Assembly (NCBI RefSeq): GCF_014385165.1
Contig: NZ_JACRTF010000001.1
Coordinates: 3,720,001 to 3,784,000 of the forward strand
Length of the DNA stretch: 64,000 bases
Origin: Jilunia laotingensis
Lineage (GTDB): Bacteria > Bacteroidota > Bacteroidia > Bacteroidales > Bacteroidaceae
Reading direction: 5' to 3'
Shown: positions 47,565 to 57,150 of the stretch, one piece after another
How the letters are laid out: the number at the start of each line of letters is the position of its first letter
Numbering within the stretch: position 1 is the first letter of the stretch
The notes under the pieces: model-generated
Databases searched by the model: none
What the model saw: only the letters and a program-made list of their open reading frames with translations
Told to the model about the DNA's origin: nothing
Program-made: the position numbers and the translations under genes

Positions 47565-48662
47565 ATGAGAAGTAACCGATTTATCAAACTGCTCGACTGG
47601 TATATCATTAAGAAATTCTTGGGTACTTACGTCTTTGCTATCGCACTGATTATCTCAATTGCGGTGGTATTTGACTTCAATGAGAAAATGGATAAGTTTA
47701 TGGAGCGTGAAGCCCCATGGTCTGCCATCGTCTTTGATTATTATATGAATTTCATTCCCTATTTTGCGAATTTATTCAGTCCATTATTCGTTTTTATTGC
47801 TGTTATCTTTTTTACATCAAAGTTGGCTGAAAATTCGGAGATTATTGCAATGTTCTCTACGGGGATGAGTTTTAAACGCTTGATGCGTCCCTATATGATT
47901 TCAGCTGCCGTAATTGCTATAACTACGTATACATTAGGATCCTATGTTATTCCAAAAGGTAGCGTTACTCGTCTTAATTTTGAAGATAGATATGTGAAGC
48001 CCAAAAAGAAAACTAGTGTACGTAATGTGCAGCTTGAGGTCGACAGTGGAGTTATTGCTTATATTGATAACTATCGGGATTATGATAAAACCGGGAATCG
48101 TTTTTCTTTAGATAAATTTGTCGATAAGAAATTGGTCTCTCATCTTACTGCACGGAAAATAGTGTATGATACTACTACTGTTAATAAATGGACTATTCAT
48201 GATTATATGATACGTGAATTGGACGGATTGAAAGAGAGAATTATTAAAGGAGAACGGATAGATTCTATTATAAACATGGATCCCTCAGATTTTCTTATAA
48301 TGAAGAATCAGCAGGAAATGCTTACTAGTCCGGAGCTAAGTGAATATATTGATAAACAGAGGCGACGTGGATTTGCAAATATTAAAGAATTTGAGATAGA
48401 ATATCATAAACGTATAGCTATGTCTTTTGCTTCATTCATATTGACTGTAATAGGACTATCGCTTTCATCCAGAAAAACGAAAGGTGGCATGGGACTTCAT
48501 CTAGGTATCGGATTGGGACTTAGCTTTTCGTATATTCTGTTCCAGACTATAACTTCTACCTTCGCTGTAAACGGAAATGTGCCACCGATGATAGCGGTTT
48601 GGATACCTAACATATTGTATACATTTATAGCATTCTATTTATACAAAAAAGCCCCAAAGTAA
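47565..48662 (+). CDS. LptF/LptG-family permease (YjgP/YjgQ)
   Basis: A 365-aa inner-membrane protein of the LPS export ABC transporter. Six transmembrane helices are predicted: three N-terminal (about 15-37, 55-80, 100-120) and three C-terminal (about 280-300, 310-325, 335-355), with a periplasmic beta-jellyroll between them. It begins with IKLLDWYIIKKFLGTYVFAI, typical of the family, and contains LAENSEIIAMFSTGMSF, the coupling region. Whether it corresponds to LptF or LptG cannot be settled here; the partner and LptB are elsewhere. Last gene of the lon-tgt operon. Confidence 0.9.
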   Translation: MRSNRFIKLLDWYIIKKFLGTYVFAIALIISIAVVFDFNEKMDKFMEREAPWSAIVFDYYMNFIPYFANLFSPLFVFIAVIFFTSKLAENSEIIAMFSTGMSFKRLMRPYMISAAVIAITTYTLGSYVIPKGSVTRLNFEDRYVKPKKKTSVRNVQLEVDSGVIAYIDNYRDYDKTGNRFSLDKFVDKKLVSHLTARKIVYDTTTVNKWTIHDYMIRELDGLKERIIKGERIDSIINMDPSDFLIMKNQQEMLTSPELSEYIDKQRRRGFANIKEFEIEYHKRIAMSFASFILTVIGLSLSSRKTKGGMGLHLGIGLGLSFSYILFQTITSTFAVNGNVPPMIAVWIPNILYTFIAFYLYKKAPK

Positions 48663-48686
48663 GGGTTTATATCGAAAAAATAAAAA

Positions 48687-48728
48687 AGTCCCGCTTGCTT
48701 CTATTAAGCATTTGCGGGACTTCTTTTT
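48687..48728 (+). terminator. Terminator of the lon-tgt-lptF operon
   Basis: Arms AGTCCCGC (48687-48694) and GCGGGACT (48714-48721) with a 19-base loop are followed by TCTTTTT. Confidence 0.85.
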
Positions 48729-48834
48729 GTTGTATTAATTTCCTCTTTTGTCTATTTACGGATATGCATAGATTCAAACTCTGTGTATCCGGAAATTTCC
48801 ACTTTCATCCTATGCTTAAAGATTCATCAGTATG

Positions 48835-49338
48835 TTATCCGATTTCATTTACATAGGCAGAAAGATCTGCAGCAGAGATGTTTTTGGCAATAATAACACC
48901 ATTTCCATCTAATAAATAGTTAGTGAATCCACGGTTCAAACGGTATTTCTTAAATAAACCGGAATCTTCGCCTTTGGTTTCCACGAAACATGTAGGCGTA
49001 ACTATTTGATCCTTACGAATAGTTTCTTCAAAAATCGAATGATATTCATCAAACGATATGGAAACCATTTCCAAATTTTGGGCACCGCGGAGTATGTTAT
49101 TTAAACTAACATTTTGCATTCGAGACTGCGCATCATAACTTGCCCAAAAACTTAACAACACATATCGGCCTTTGAAATCAGCCAACTTAAGAGGGTGTTG
49201 TACCCCTGATGTAGATTCGATTTTAAAATCAGGAGCTACATCTCCCACACTCAAGCCTCCAGTCGGTTTATCTTTTTCAACGAAGGCTGTCAAAGAACAA
49301 ATTAGTAATACAACAAAAATCCACTTTACATGTTTCAT
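48835..49338 (-). CDS. Exported thioredoxin-fold (TlpA/AhpC-like) protein without CXXC
   Basis: A 167-aa protein with an N-terminal signal peptide or anchor (WIFVVLLICSLTAF). The thioredoxin-like core is clear: VGDVAPDFKIESTSG, LADFKGRYVLLSFWASYD, then FDEYHSIFEET and LLDGNGVIIAKN at the end. The position of the WCxxC site reads WASYDAQSR, so both catalytic cysteines are missing. A single cysteine remains in TPTCFVETKG. It is therefore unlikely to be a disulfide oxidoreductase. A long leader (about 130 bases) precedes it. Role unknown. Confidence 0.85.
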   Translation of the reverse strand: MKHVKWIFVVLLICSLTAFVEKDKPTGGLSVGDVAPDFKIESTSGVQHPLKLADFKGRYVLLSFWASYDAQSRMQNVSLNNILRGAQNLEMVSISFDEYHSIFEETIRKDQIVTPTCFVETKGEDSGLFKKYRLNRGFTNYLLDGNGVIIAKNISAADLSAYVNEIG

Positions 49339-49344
49339 GTAATA

Positions 49345-49470
49345 CGGTTTTGGTTAATACTATCCGGGACTGTTTTTAAACAGTGATTTCACCCCAGAAC
49401 ATCGTCTTTTCCGGCATTAAATGGAGAGGAATCCACTGATTGTCAATGCCTTTAATTCAGAAATCGGGTG
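49345..49470 (-). other. Possible structured 5' leader of the thioredoxin-fold gene
   Basis: Read on the minus strand, the leader between the -7 box and the ATG can form GGCATT/AATGCC enclosing a TGGA/TCCA pair, then a CTGTTT/AAACAG hairpin flanked by CCGG and CCGG. It matches no riboswitch class I recognise. The region contains no gene. Confidence 0.35.
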
Positions 49471-49478
49471 CAAAGGTA
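49471..49478 (-). promoter_or_regulatory. -7 box of the thioredoxin-fold gene
   Basis: TACCTTTG on the minus strand, 132 bases before the ATG, giving a long leader. Confidence 0.55.
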
Positions 49479-49575
49479 AGTATTTATCAAATTATCTTCC
49501 AAATAAACAAGTAAAAATCTTACTTTTTGGGCGTATTTTTTTATGTTCTTTAGCATAGAAACCAGCTTTTTTCTC

Positions 49576-49583
49576 TATTTTTG
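49576..49583 (+). promoter_or_regulatory. -7 box of serB
   Basis: TATTTTTG, 20 bases before the serB ATG. Confidence 0.55.
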
Positions 49584-49603
49584 CAGGATTAATTATACTG
49601 ATT

Positions 49604-50827
49604 ATGCAACTATCGAATACTGAACTCATACTTATACGTATAACGGGCGAAGATCGTCCGGGATTAACGGCATCTGTAACTGAGATATTGGCTAAATATG
49701 ACGCTACTATTTTAGATATCGGGCAAGCGGATATTCATAATACATTATCACTTGGAATCCTTTGCATGACCGAAGAGCAACATTCCGGATTTATAATGAA
49801 AGAGTTACTATTCAAGGCTTCATCTTTAGGAGTTACTATTCGCTTTTATCCCATAACGGCCGAAGAATATGAAAGTTGGGTTAAGATGCAAGGTAAGAAT
49901 CGCTATATTCTTACTTTGTTAGGCCGTAAGCTTTCTGCAAAGCAAATTGCCGCAACAACAGGTATCCTTGCTGAACAGGGTATGAATATTGATGCAATTA
50001 AACGTTTGACGGGGCGGATTCCATTAAATGAATGTGAAGCTCGTACACGTGCTTGTATTGAGTTTTCAGTACGTGGCACTCCAAAAGACCGCATTATTAT
50101 GCAAGAGCATTTGATGAAGTTGGCGAGTGAACTTGAAATGGATTTCTCTTTCCAACTTGATAATATGTATCGCCGAATGCGTCGATTGATCTGTTTCGAC
50201 ATGGATTCAACATTAATTGAAACCGAAGTTATCGATGAACTGGCTATACGTGCAGGTGTGGGCGATCAGGTGAAAGAAATTACAGAACGCGCTATGCGGG
50301 GTGAAATTGATTTTACAGAGAGTTTTAAAGAACGAGTTGCTTTACTTAAGGGACTAGATGAATCTGTAATGCAAGAAATCGCGGAAAATCTTCCTATTAC
50401 TGAAGGAGTGGATCGTTTAATGTATGTATTGAAAAAGTACGGTTACAAAATAGCCATTTTAAGTGGGGGCTTTACCTATTTCGGAAAATACCTTCAGCAG
50501 AAGTATGGCATAGATTATGTATATGCGAATGAATTGGAGATTGTGGATGGAAAGTTAACCGGACGTTATTTGGGGGATGTGGTTGACGGTAAACGGAAAG
50601 CTGAACTTTTACGTTTGATAGCACAAGTTGAGAAAGTAGATATCGCACAAACCATTGCTGTAGGTGATGGTGCCAATGATCTCCCGATGTTGGGTATCGC
50701 AGGTTTGGGAATTGCATTTCATGCCAAACCAAAAGTCGTGGCCAATGCCAAACAATCGATAAATACCATAGGCTTAGATGGTGTACTTTATTTTCTTGGT
50801 TTTAAAGATTCCTATTTGAATATGTAG
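49604..50827 (+). CDS. serB: Phosphoserine phosphatase with N-terminal ACT domains
   Basis: Last step of serine synthesis. The 407-aa protein has two ACT-like regulatory domains in residues 1-180 (ITGEDRPGLTASVTEIL near 11 opens the first), then a HAD phosphatase: motif I FDMDSTLIE with nucleophile D199 and general acid D201, motif II LSGGFTYFG, Lys motif near KPK and motif IV GDGANDLPML. The long ACT form is the usual Bacteroidetes and actinobacterial type. Serine supply links it to the nearby serine palmitoyltransferase only loosely. Confidence 0.95.
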   Translation: MQLSNTELILIRITGEDRPGLTASVTEILAKYDATILDIGQADIHNTLSLGILCMTEEQHSGFIMKELLFKASSLGVTIRFYPITAEEYESWVKMQGKNRYILTLLGRKLSAKQIAATTGILAEQGMNIDAIKRLTGRIPLNECEARTRACIEFSVRGTPKDRIIMQEHLMKLASELEMDFSFQLDNMYRRMRRLICFDMDSTLIETEVIDELAIRAGVGDQVKEITERAMRGEIDFTESFKERVALLKGLDESVMQEIAENLPITEGVDRLMYVLKKYGYKIAILSGGFTYFGKYLQQKYGIDYVYANELEIVDGKLTGRYLGDVVDGKRKAELLRLIAQVEKVDIAQTIAVGDGANDLPMLGIAGLGIAFHAKPKVVANAKQSINTIGLDGVLYFLGFKDSYLNM

Positions 50828-50878
50828 TACTCTAGGTACTGAAAGAATTTTATTATTAGTAATTAGTAATTAATTGAA

Positions 50879-52117
50879 ATGAAGTTTTCCGAATTGAAAT
50901 TAAACGACCGTGTACTTGAAGCACTTGATGCAATGCGGTTTGATGAATGTACGCCAATACAGGAGCAAGCTATTCCTGTCATACTTGAGGGCAGGGATTT
51001 AATTGCCGTAGCCCAAACCGGGACTGGAAAGACTGCGGCATTTTTATTACCTATATTGAATAAACTCTCAGAGGGAAACCATCCGGAAGATTCTATCAAT
51101 TGTGTGATTATGTCTCCTACCCGAGAATTAGCTCAACAAATAGATCAGCAGATGGAAGGCTTTTCTTATTTTATGCCGATATCAAACGTAGCAGTATATG
51201 GAGGAAATGATGGAATACTTTTTGAGCAACAAAAAAAAGGTCTCACACTTGGAGCGGATGTGGTAATTGCTACGCCTGGCCGTTTAATAGCTCATCTTAG
51301 CTTGGGATATGTTGATCTTTCCAAAGTTTCATATTTTATTTTGGATGAAGCAGACCGTATGCTTGATATGGGATTTTACGATGATATTATGCAAATTGTG
51401 AAATACCTTCCTAAAGAACGTCAGACTATCATGTTCTCTGCAACGATGCCTGCAAAAATACAACAACTAGCCAAAACGATTCTGAATGATCCAGCTGAAG
51501 TAAAATTAGCCGTTTCTAAACCTGCTGAAAAAATTATTCAGGCTGCATATATGTGTTATGAAAATCAGAAATTGGGAATTGTACGTAGTTTATTTGCTGA
51601 GGAAGTTCCTGAACGAGTAATCATTTTCGCTTCATCTAAAATTAAAGTCAAAGAAGTTGCTAAAGCTCTGAAAATGATGAAACTTAACGTGGGTGAAATG
51701 CATTCGGATCTTGATCAGGCACAGCGGGAATTTATCATGCATGAATTTAAATCCGGGAGAATTAATATATTGGTAGCAACCGATATTGTATCTCGGGGAA
51801 TTGATATTGATGATATTCGGTTGGTTATTAATTTTGATGTGCCACATGATAGTGAAGATTATGTTCATCGTATTGGACGTACTGCAAGAGCTAATAATGA
51901 TGGGGTAGCTATTACCTTTGTCAGTGAAAAAGATCAAACGAATTTCAAGAATATAGAAAAATTCTTAGAAAGAAGTATTTATAAGATACCGGTTCCTTCT
52001 GAGCTAGGTGAATCTCCTGTATATAATCCTCGGGTAAGAGGTAATGGTAATAATAAGAAGTCCTGGGGATCTCGTAAACATTCATCAAATAACAGCCGGA
52101 ACTCAAAACAAAAATAG
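50879..52117 (+). CDS. DEAD-box RNA helicase (RhlE-like)
   Basis: A 412-aa ATP-dependent RNA helicase. Q motif FDECTPIQEQAIP, motif I AQTGTGKT, Ia PTRELAQQ, motif II DEAD in FILDEADRML, motif III SAT, motif V TDIVSRGIDI and motif VI HRIGRTAR are all present. The C-terminal 40 residues are basic and Ser/Asn/Gly-rich (GNNKKSWGSRKHSSNN), as in RhlE/CsdA-type tails that bind RNA. It follows serB by 51 bases, so co-transcription is possible. Confidence 0.94.
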   Translation: MKFSELKLNDRVLEALDAMRFDECTPIQEQAIPVILEGRDLIAVAQTGTGKTAAFLLPILNKLSEGNHPEDSINCVIMSPTRELAQQIDQQMEGFSYFMPISNVAVYGGNDGILFEQQKKGLTLGADVVIATPGRLIAHLSLGYVDLSKVSYFILDEADRMLDMGFYDDIMQIVKYLPKERQTIMFSATMPAKIQQLAKTILNDPAEVKLAVSKPAEKIIQAAYMCYENQKLGIVRSLFAEEVPERVIIFASSKIKVKEVAKALKMMKLNVGEMHSDLDQAQREFIMHEFKSGRINILVATDIVSRGIDIDDIRLVINFDVPHDSEDYVHRIGRTARANNDGVAITFVSEKDQTNFKNIEKFLERSIYKIPVPSELGESPVYNPRVRGNGNNKKSWGSRKHSSNNSRNSKQK

Positions 52118-52141
52118 TGATAACAGATGGTATACTGATTA

Positions 52142-52939
52142 TTATTTCATTGGATCAATAATCAGTTTTCCATCAAATGTAACCAAGAGATTTATAATAT
52201 TACATACAGAACTTTCTGGAATGCATATTGTAGCCTGATAATGGAATCCTTGGTTGTCAATCTCTTTGAAATCCATATCAGATAAAATAGATTGTTGAAG
52301 AAAATCAGGAGAAATTATTTTCTCAAAATTTTGTCTCGTTATATCACTTGCATACAAGCAAGTACGCCCTTCATATATACAAATATGCATAATATTATCA
52401 TAATAGATATTGTCCATACTCATTCCGTCTTCTGAATAGGTTGTTTTTATCACCTTTATTTTGGACGGGTTTATATATACATATGCCCTATAGCGGTTTC
52501 CATTATGTGTTATTACACTATCCTTTTTAGTAACATCAGTATAGATGGGAATTACTTCAGCAGATTTTACTGAAAAAGCCAATGAATCATTCGGATCTTC
52601 TGATTTATGAAGTTTTACGATATTATCGGAAATAGAATGAAATGAAAAAGAATATTCTGTTTGTCGGTCTATCAAATATCGTGTCAATTCATTACCATAT
52701 GTATAAAAAGTATCTTTCAATATTTTAAAATAAACCGGGGCACTTTGTGTATCAGTATAATATATGGTATCTCCTTTTATGAGCATTAAGGGATTGTCAC
52801 TTTCATCATCCAACCAAATTCCTTGCAATAACTCTTTTGCTGTAAGGTCTTCGCTCTGTCCGGAAATATTTTGCTTTTGAGCATTGTTACACGCTGCAAG
52901 CAAAAATATCAATAATACAATTGTGATATATCTGATCAT
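52142..52939 (-). CDS. Exported lipoprotein, unknown function
   Basis: A 265-aa protein with lipoprotein signal MIRYITIVLLIFLLAAC (Cys17). The mature part is beta-rich with short repeats of the type GIWLDDESDNPLMLIKGDTI and TYGNELTRYLI, a pattern of Bacteroides DUF4738-like lipoproteins; I cannot name the family with certainty. Its own TAATTTTG box lies directly after the ugd stop, so it is not part of the polysaccharide operon although it is encoded on the same strand. Confidence 0.8.
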   Translation of the reverse strand: MIRYITIVLLIFLLAACNNAQKQNISGQSEDLTAKELLQGIWLDDESDNPLMLIKGDTIYYTDTQSAPVYFKILKDTFYTYGNELTRYLIDRQTEYSFSFHSISDNIVKLHKSEDPNDSLAFSVKSAEVIPIYTDVTKKDSVITHNGNRYRAYVYINPSKIKVIKTTYSEDGMSMDNIYYDNIMHICIYEGRTCLYASDITRQNFEKIISPDFLQQSILSDMDFKEIDNQGFHYQATICIPESSVCNIINLLVTFDGKLIIDPMK

Positions 52940-52954
52940 TCATTTAGTTTTGTG

Positions 52955-52962
52955 CAAAATTA
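52955..52962 (-). promoter_or_regulatory. -7 box of the lipoprotein gene
   Basis: TAATTTTG on the minus strand, in the 35-base gap between ugd and the lipoprotein gene. Confidence 0.55.
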
Positions 52963-52974
52963 CACAAAATCTTC

Positions 52975-54291
52975 TCATTTACCAATATAATGATATATGA
53001 ATCCTTGTTCTTCCATTTCTTTTCTATCATAGATATTTCTACCATCCAAAACTATCTTCTGTAACATTGTTTTTTTGATTACTGCCCATGAAGGCAAACG
53101 GAATTCTTTCCATTCTGTTACTAACAATAAAGCATCCGCATCAAGTACAGCATCGTACATATCTCGTGCAAAATAGATAGTATTATCCCCTACTCTTCTT
53201 TTACATTCTTCCATAGCTGCTGGATCATATGCTCGTATACTACAACCTGCTTTTATAAGTTTATCTATCAATACCAAAGATGGAGCTTCTCGCATATCAT
53301 CAGTTTCTGGTTTGAAGGCAAGCCCCCAAAGAGCTATTGTTTTACCTTTTAAATTTCCGTCAAACTGTTTTAAGAGTTTCTCAAATAAAATACTTTTTTG
53401 TATCTCATTTACCTCTTCTACGGCTTTCAAAACACGCATTTTATATCCGTTTTGTTCGGCTGTTTTTATTAGAGCCTTTACGTCCTTTGGAAAGCAAGAA
53501 CCACCGTATCCTATACCTGGATAAAGAAATTTACGTCCAATACGTGTATCTGAGCCTATTCCACTACGAACCATGTTTACATCTGCCCCTACTAATTCGC
53601 AAAGATTGGCTATGTCGTTCATGAAACTAATCCGAGTTGCCAGCATTGAATTGGCTGCATATTTAGTCATTTCAGCAGATGGAATATCCATGAAAATTAC
53701 TCGAAAATTGTTCAATAAGAAAGGTTTGTAAAGCTTTGACATGATCTTTTCAGCGCGTACGGATTCAACCCCTACAACTACACGATCCGGACTCATAAAA
53801 TCACTGATGGCATTTCCTTCTTTCAAGAATTCCGGATTGGAGGCCACATCGAATTCAATATTAACTTTCCTTTTATCCAGTTCGTCTTGAATTGCTTTGC
53901 GTACTTTTTGGGCAGTTCCTACCGGCACAGTACTCTTGGTTACTACCAGTTTATATTTGTTCATATAGCGTCCAATGGTACGAGCTACTTCAAGTACATA
54001 ACTCAAATCTGCACTTCCGTCTTCGTCAGGAGGGGTACCTACAGCACTAAAAATAACTTCAACGTCATTCAGACAACTCTCCAAAGAAGTGGTAAATTTT
54101 AAACGGTCAGATTTTGCATTTCGAAGAACCATTTCTTCCAATCCTGGTTCGTAAATGGGAATAATACCTTTTTTTAATGCCTCTATTTTATTGATATTTG
54201 TATCAACACAAGTAACATCTACTCCTATTTCAGCGAAACAAGTTCCTGTAACTAAACCTACATATCCAGTACCAACAATTGCTATTTTCAT
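52975..54291 (-). CDS. ugd: UDP-glucose 6-dehydrogenase
   Basis: Oxidises UDP-glucose to UDP-glucuronate, a precursor for acidic polysaccharides. The 438-aa protein opens with the NAD site MKIAIVGTGYVGLVTGTCFAE. It carries VTKSTVPVGTA, the substrate/hinge segments NPEFLKEGNAI and EMTKYAANSMLATRISFMND, and the catalytic cysteine in YPGIGYGGSCFPKDVKAL. Last gene of the polysaccharide operon. GDP-mannose dehydrogenase is the nearest alternative but lacks this exact pattern. Confidence 0.94.
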   Translation of the reverse strand: MKIAIVGTGYVGLVTGTCFAEIGVDVTCVDTNINKIEALKKGIIPIYEPGLEEMVLRNAKSDRLKFTTSLESCLNDVEVIFSAVGTPPDEDGSADLSYVLEVARTIGRYMNKYKLVVTKSTVPVGTAQKVRKAIQDELDKRKVNIEFDVASNPEFLKEGNAISDFMSPDRVVVGVESVRAEKIMSKLYKPFLLNNFRVIFMDIPSAEMTKYAANSMLATRISFMNDIANLCELVGADVNMVRSGIGSDTRIGRKFLYPGIGYGGSCFPKDVKALIKTAEQNGYKMRVLKAVEEVNEIQKSILFEKLLKQFDGNLKGKTIALWGLAFKPETDDMREAPSLVLIDKLIKAGCSIRAYDPAAMEECKRRVGDNTIYFARDMYDAVLDADALLLVTEWKEFRLPSWAVIKKTMLQKIVLDGRNIYDRKEMEEQGFIYHYIGK

Positions 54292-54318
54292 GATTTTAAT
54301 ATATTTAATAGGAAAAGA

Positions 54319-54867
54319 TTATATATAATATTCTGCTTCATTAAAGGATTTAGCATGCTTATCTTTTTCAGATAAAATTAATAGATTCTCTGCAATTGAC
54401 CAATCTATCTTTAAGAAATCGTCAGAATATAATATAGTTGATTCAGAATCAGGTTTATATATATTATCTACTTTGTAAGTGAAAATCGCTTCATTGCTCA
54501 ATACTAAAAAACCATGAGCGAATCCTCTCGGAATAAAAAATTGCTTTTTGTTTTTATCAGAAAGTACTACACTTACGTGTTTACCAAAGGTTGGTGATGT
54601 TTGACGCAAATCCACTGCAACATCTAATACTTCCCCCATAATCACTCTTACTAATTTGGCTTGACTATATTCTCCTCTTTGATAGTGTAATCCCCGTAAT
54701 ACCCCAAAAGAAGATTTTGATTCATTGTCTTGGATAAAATTTACTTTTCCGATATGTGTTTCAAACTCCTGCTTTTTAAAAGCTTCCATGAAATAACCTC
54801 TATTATCAGAAAAGACTTCTGGTTCTATGAGCCAAACACCATCAATTTCGGTCTGTATATAGTTCAT
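54319..54867 (-). CDS. rfbC: dTDP-4-dehydrorhamnose 3,5-epimerase
   Basis: Third step of dTDP-rhamnose synthesis. The 182-aa cupin has the family segments FSDNRGYFMEAF, QDNESKSSFGVLRGLHYQ with the catalytic histidine, KLVRVIMGEVLDVAVDLR and FIPRGFAHGFLVLS, and the catalytic tyrosine region TYKVDNIY. RfbA, RfbB and RfbD are not in the window, so the pathway is completed elsewhere. 27 bases upstream of ugd in the operon. Confidence 0.94.
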   Translation of the reverse strand: MNYIQTEIDGVWLIEPEVFSDNRGYFMEAFKKQEFETHIGKVNFIQDNESKSSFGVLRGLHYQRGEYSQAKLVRVIMGEVLDVAVDLRQTSPTFGKHVSVVLSDKNKKQFFIPRGFAHGFLVLSNEAIFTYKVDNIYKPDSESTILYSDDFLKIDWSIAENLLILSEKDKHAKSFNEAEYYI

Positions 54868-54869
54868 TT

Positions 54870-56276
54870 TCAGATATTTTTACGAATTTTTAATTGGAAA
54901 CCTAAATTGTCCCCATAAATACCTCCTATATCAAATGCAGCCGATGCAGTAAAACACCACCCTTGCAATTTTTGAGGAATATATTTAAACTCTGCAAAAG
55001 TAGAGAAATTTTCTAATATTTCGGGAATTGGTTTAAAAGGAGTACCCCATGTTCTATTAAAAGATAATTTAGCGCGGTAAGTCCATTCTTTGCATAGATA
55101 GCCACTCCACCCCAAATGAACAGCTTTAACTCGATTGTATTTGAATGATAAAATTCCGTCTTTATTGTAAATTGGTGACGCGATTAAAGGATTTCCTATT
55201 CCCATTCCCCAATGTACCCAGCCTGGATACCAAGTATTATTATAATAATCATCGGCTCCTCCTGTTTTATTCACAATAGAATTTTCAGGTCCATGCATCG
55301 GGCCACTTTGATTGGTTGTCTGATAATATTCTAGAACAATATTATTAATTCCTTGGGTACGTTTTGTTTTATATTCTATGCCCCATAATCCATCTAGTCC
55401 ATTTTGCTTTCCCATACCAGAAAAATCATCGTAATAGTTCTCTAAATATGCGCTTATAGAAAAGTTTTTATGCTTATATGTTATTTTTAAATGTTCGCTA
55501 CCCATATAATTTCCTTGATACCAAGCTTCTCCTCCTCCATTACGAGGAATAAGTGCATGAAAGTAATCTTTCAATCCGTTTCCTAAATTTCCTTCATCTA
55601 AACCTCTAATCTTATACCCTCCAAATTGGTCATCTAAACTCATGCCTATGTCCATCTGCCAATGACTTAAAGGTTTTCCAAATCTAAAGAAAAAGCTCTT
55701 ATGATGGTATTTTATATTTTTAGTATAAGATTGTGTACTACTGACATTTTTTTCTTGGTATTTATTATCTGTAAACCAGCCAAAAGAAAGTTCAGCTTTC
55801 ACTTGTATTCCAGGCGATAAATGTACGTAATCAAATATTCCGATAGCAACTTGAGGTATGGGGCGAGCATTTCCTGACCAAGTGAGGCCACCACTGCTCA
55901 ATTGTTGATTTAACAAGGGAGAGTCTATTTCTCGACTTCCTGCCCATAAACCAATCCATTTATAGCGAACATCTGCGTATGCTTGGTGAAGTATAAATGT
56001 TGAAGTGAAGCCAGCTGCTACAGCCATGTCAAGCCGGCCTCCTATTTTCCATGAATGTAATGTATCGTTATAAGATACATTTCCACGTAAATAAGTATTA
56101 TCTTTTATTGAAGATAATCCATGTTGATTACTTACTAACCATAAAGGAGAATTATTTCCCGTATGTACAGTTGCTCCATATTCCACAAACGTATGTAGGT
56201 TTTGTGTACAAACATTTTCTGTAATCAACAAAAGACATATAAAAAATAGTTTGTGTAATTTGGCAAAAGTGTGCAT
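54870..56276 (-). CDS. Capsule assembly Wzi-family outer-membrane protein
   Basis: A 468-aa exported protein; signal peptide with LFFICLLLITENVC core and cleavage near residue 25. The mature chain alternates aromatic and polar residues as in outer-membrane beta strands. Wzi-type segments are visible: WAGSREIDSPLLNQQLSSGGLTWS near 110 and ISAYLENYYDDFSGMG with NIVLEYYQTTNQSGPMHG later. In E. coli, Wzi helps anchor capsule at the cell surface (known family). Only 2 bases from rfbC. Confidence 0.88.
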   Translation of the reverse strand: MHTFAKLHKLFFICLLLITENVCTQNLHTFVEYGATVHTGNNSPLWLVSNQHGLSSIKDNTYLRGNVSYNDTLHSWKIGGRLDMAVAAGFTSTFILHQAYADVRYKWIGLWAGSREIDSPLLNQQLSSGGLTWSGNARPIPQVAIGIFDYVHLSPGIQVKAELSFGWFTDNKYQEKNVSSTQSYTKNIKYHHKSFFFRFGKPLSHWQMDIGMSLDDQFGGYKIRGLDEGNLGNGLKDYFHALIPRNGGGEAWYQGNYMGSEHLKITYKHKNFSISAYLENYYDDFSGMGKQNGLDGLWGIEYKTKRTQGINNIVLEYYQTTNQSGPMHGPENSIVNKTGGADDYYNNTWYPGWVHWGMGIGNPLIASPIYNKDGILSFKYNRVKAVHLGWSGYLCKEWTYRAKLSFNRTWGTPFKPIPEILENFSTFAEFKYIPQKLQGWCFTASAAFDIGGIYGDNLGFQLKIRKNI

Positions 56277-56279
56277 TGA

Positions 56280-56984
56280 TTATTTTTTTATCATTACTCC
56301 TACTGTGCGGAACATAATTTTTAGATCCAATAATACAGACCAGTGTTGGATATACCACAAATCGTATTCAACACGCATTTTTACTCTTTTGATATCTCTT
56401 TCTCCACGCAATCCATTTACTTGTGCCCAACCAGTTATACCTGGTTTTACAGCATATCGCAGAGGATATATGTCAATTTTGCTAATATATTCTTCATCAT
56501 GCACTAGCATATGTGGTCTAGGCCCTATAATAGACATGTCTCCTTTCAATACATTCCAAAATTGAGGTAGTTCATCAAGACTAGTAGTTCGTAAAAAATT
56601 TCCTAACGAATATTTGTTCATTTGTGGATCCACGTATTCGTCCGCTCTATTTTTGGCATCCATAGTCCTAAATTTATAACAAATAAAGATTTTCCCATCT
56701 TTTCCAGTTCGTTTCTGTTTAAACATAACAGGACCCGGCATACATACTTTTATGCAACATGCTATAATTAAATAAACCCACGGAAAAACAAACACTAAAA
56801 TTATTAGAGCAGTTATGATATCAAATACACGTTTAACCATTTTACAAGCAGGGCGCATTAGATGCGCATCTTTTAATAAAATATGTACATTCATTTCGTT
56901 ATATAACGAATTTGATTCCGTTATATTGTTTCTTGTGATCAAAGAATCACAAATATCACTGGCTTGTTGAATTATACTTTCCAT
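56280..56984 (-). CDS. Undecaprenyl-phosphate sugar phosphotransferase (initiating transferase)
   Basis: A 234-aa bacterial sugar transferase (PF02397 type) that loads the first sugar phosphate on the lipid carrier. It has a single membrane helix VFDIITALIILVFVFPWVYL near residue 52, then PVMFKQKRTGKDGKIF, FICYKFRTM, LRTTSLDELPQFWNVLKGDM and SIIGPRPHMLVHDEEY. The multi-helix N-terminal domain of WcaJ/WbaP is missing, so this is the minimal monotopic form. The soluble N-terminal 45 residues are unusual. Separated from the upstream gene by 166 bases. Confidence 0.92.
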   Translation of the reverse strand: MESIIQQASDICDSLITRNNITESNSLYNEMNVHILLKDAHLMRPACKMVKRVFDIITALIILVFVFPWVYLIIACCIKVCMPGPVMFKQKRTGKDGKIFICYKFRTMDAKNRADEYVDPQMNKYSLGNFLRTTSLDELPQFWNVLKGDMSIIGPRPHMLVHDEEYISKIDIYPLRYAVKPGITGWAQVNGLRGERDIKRVKMRVEYDLWYIQHWSVLLDLKIMFRTVGVMIKK

Positions 56985-57150
56985 ATTTCCAAAAACAGCA
57001 TGAATAAAAAACTTCCAAATAATATCAAATTAGGATATGAGCATTTTATATTTTAATATCCATTACCATTTATTAAACGCAAAAGAATTGTATTAATTGC
57101 CTTCACCGAATAGAAATTGAATAAAAATCTATTTGTTTGATAATATTTTT

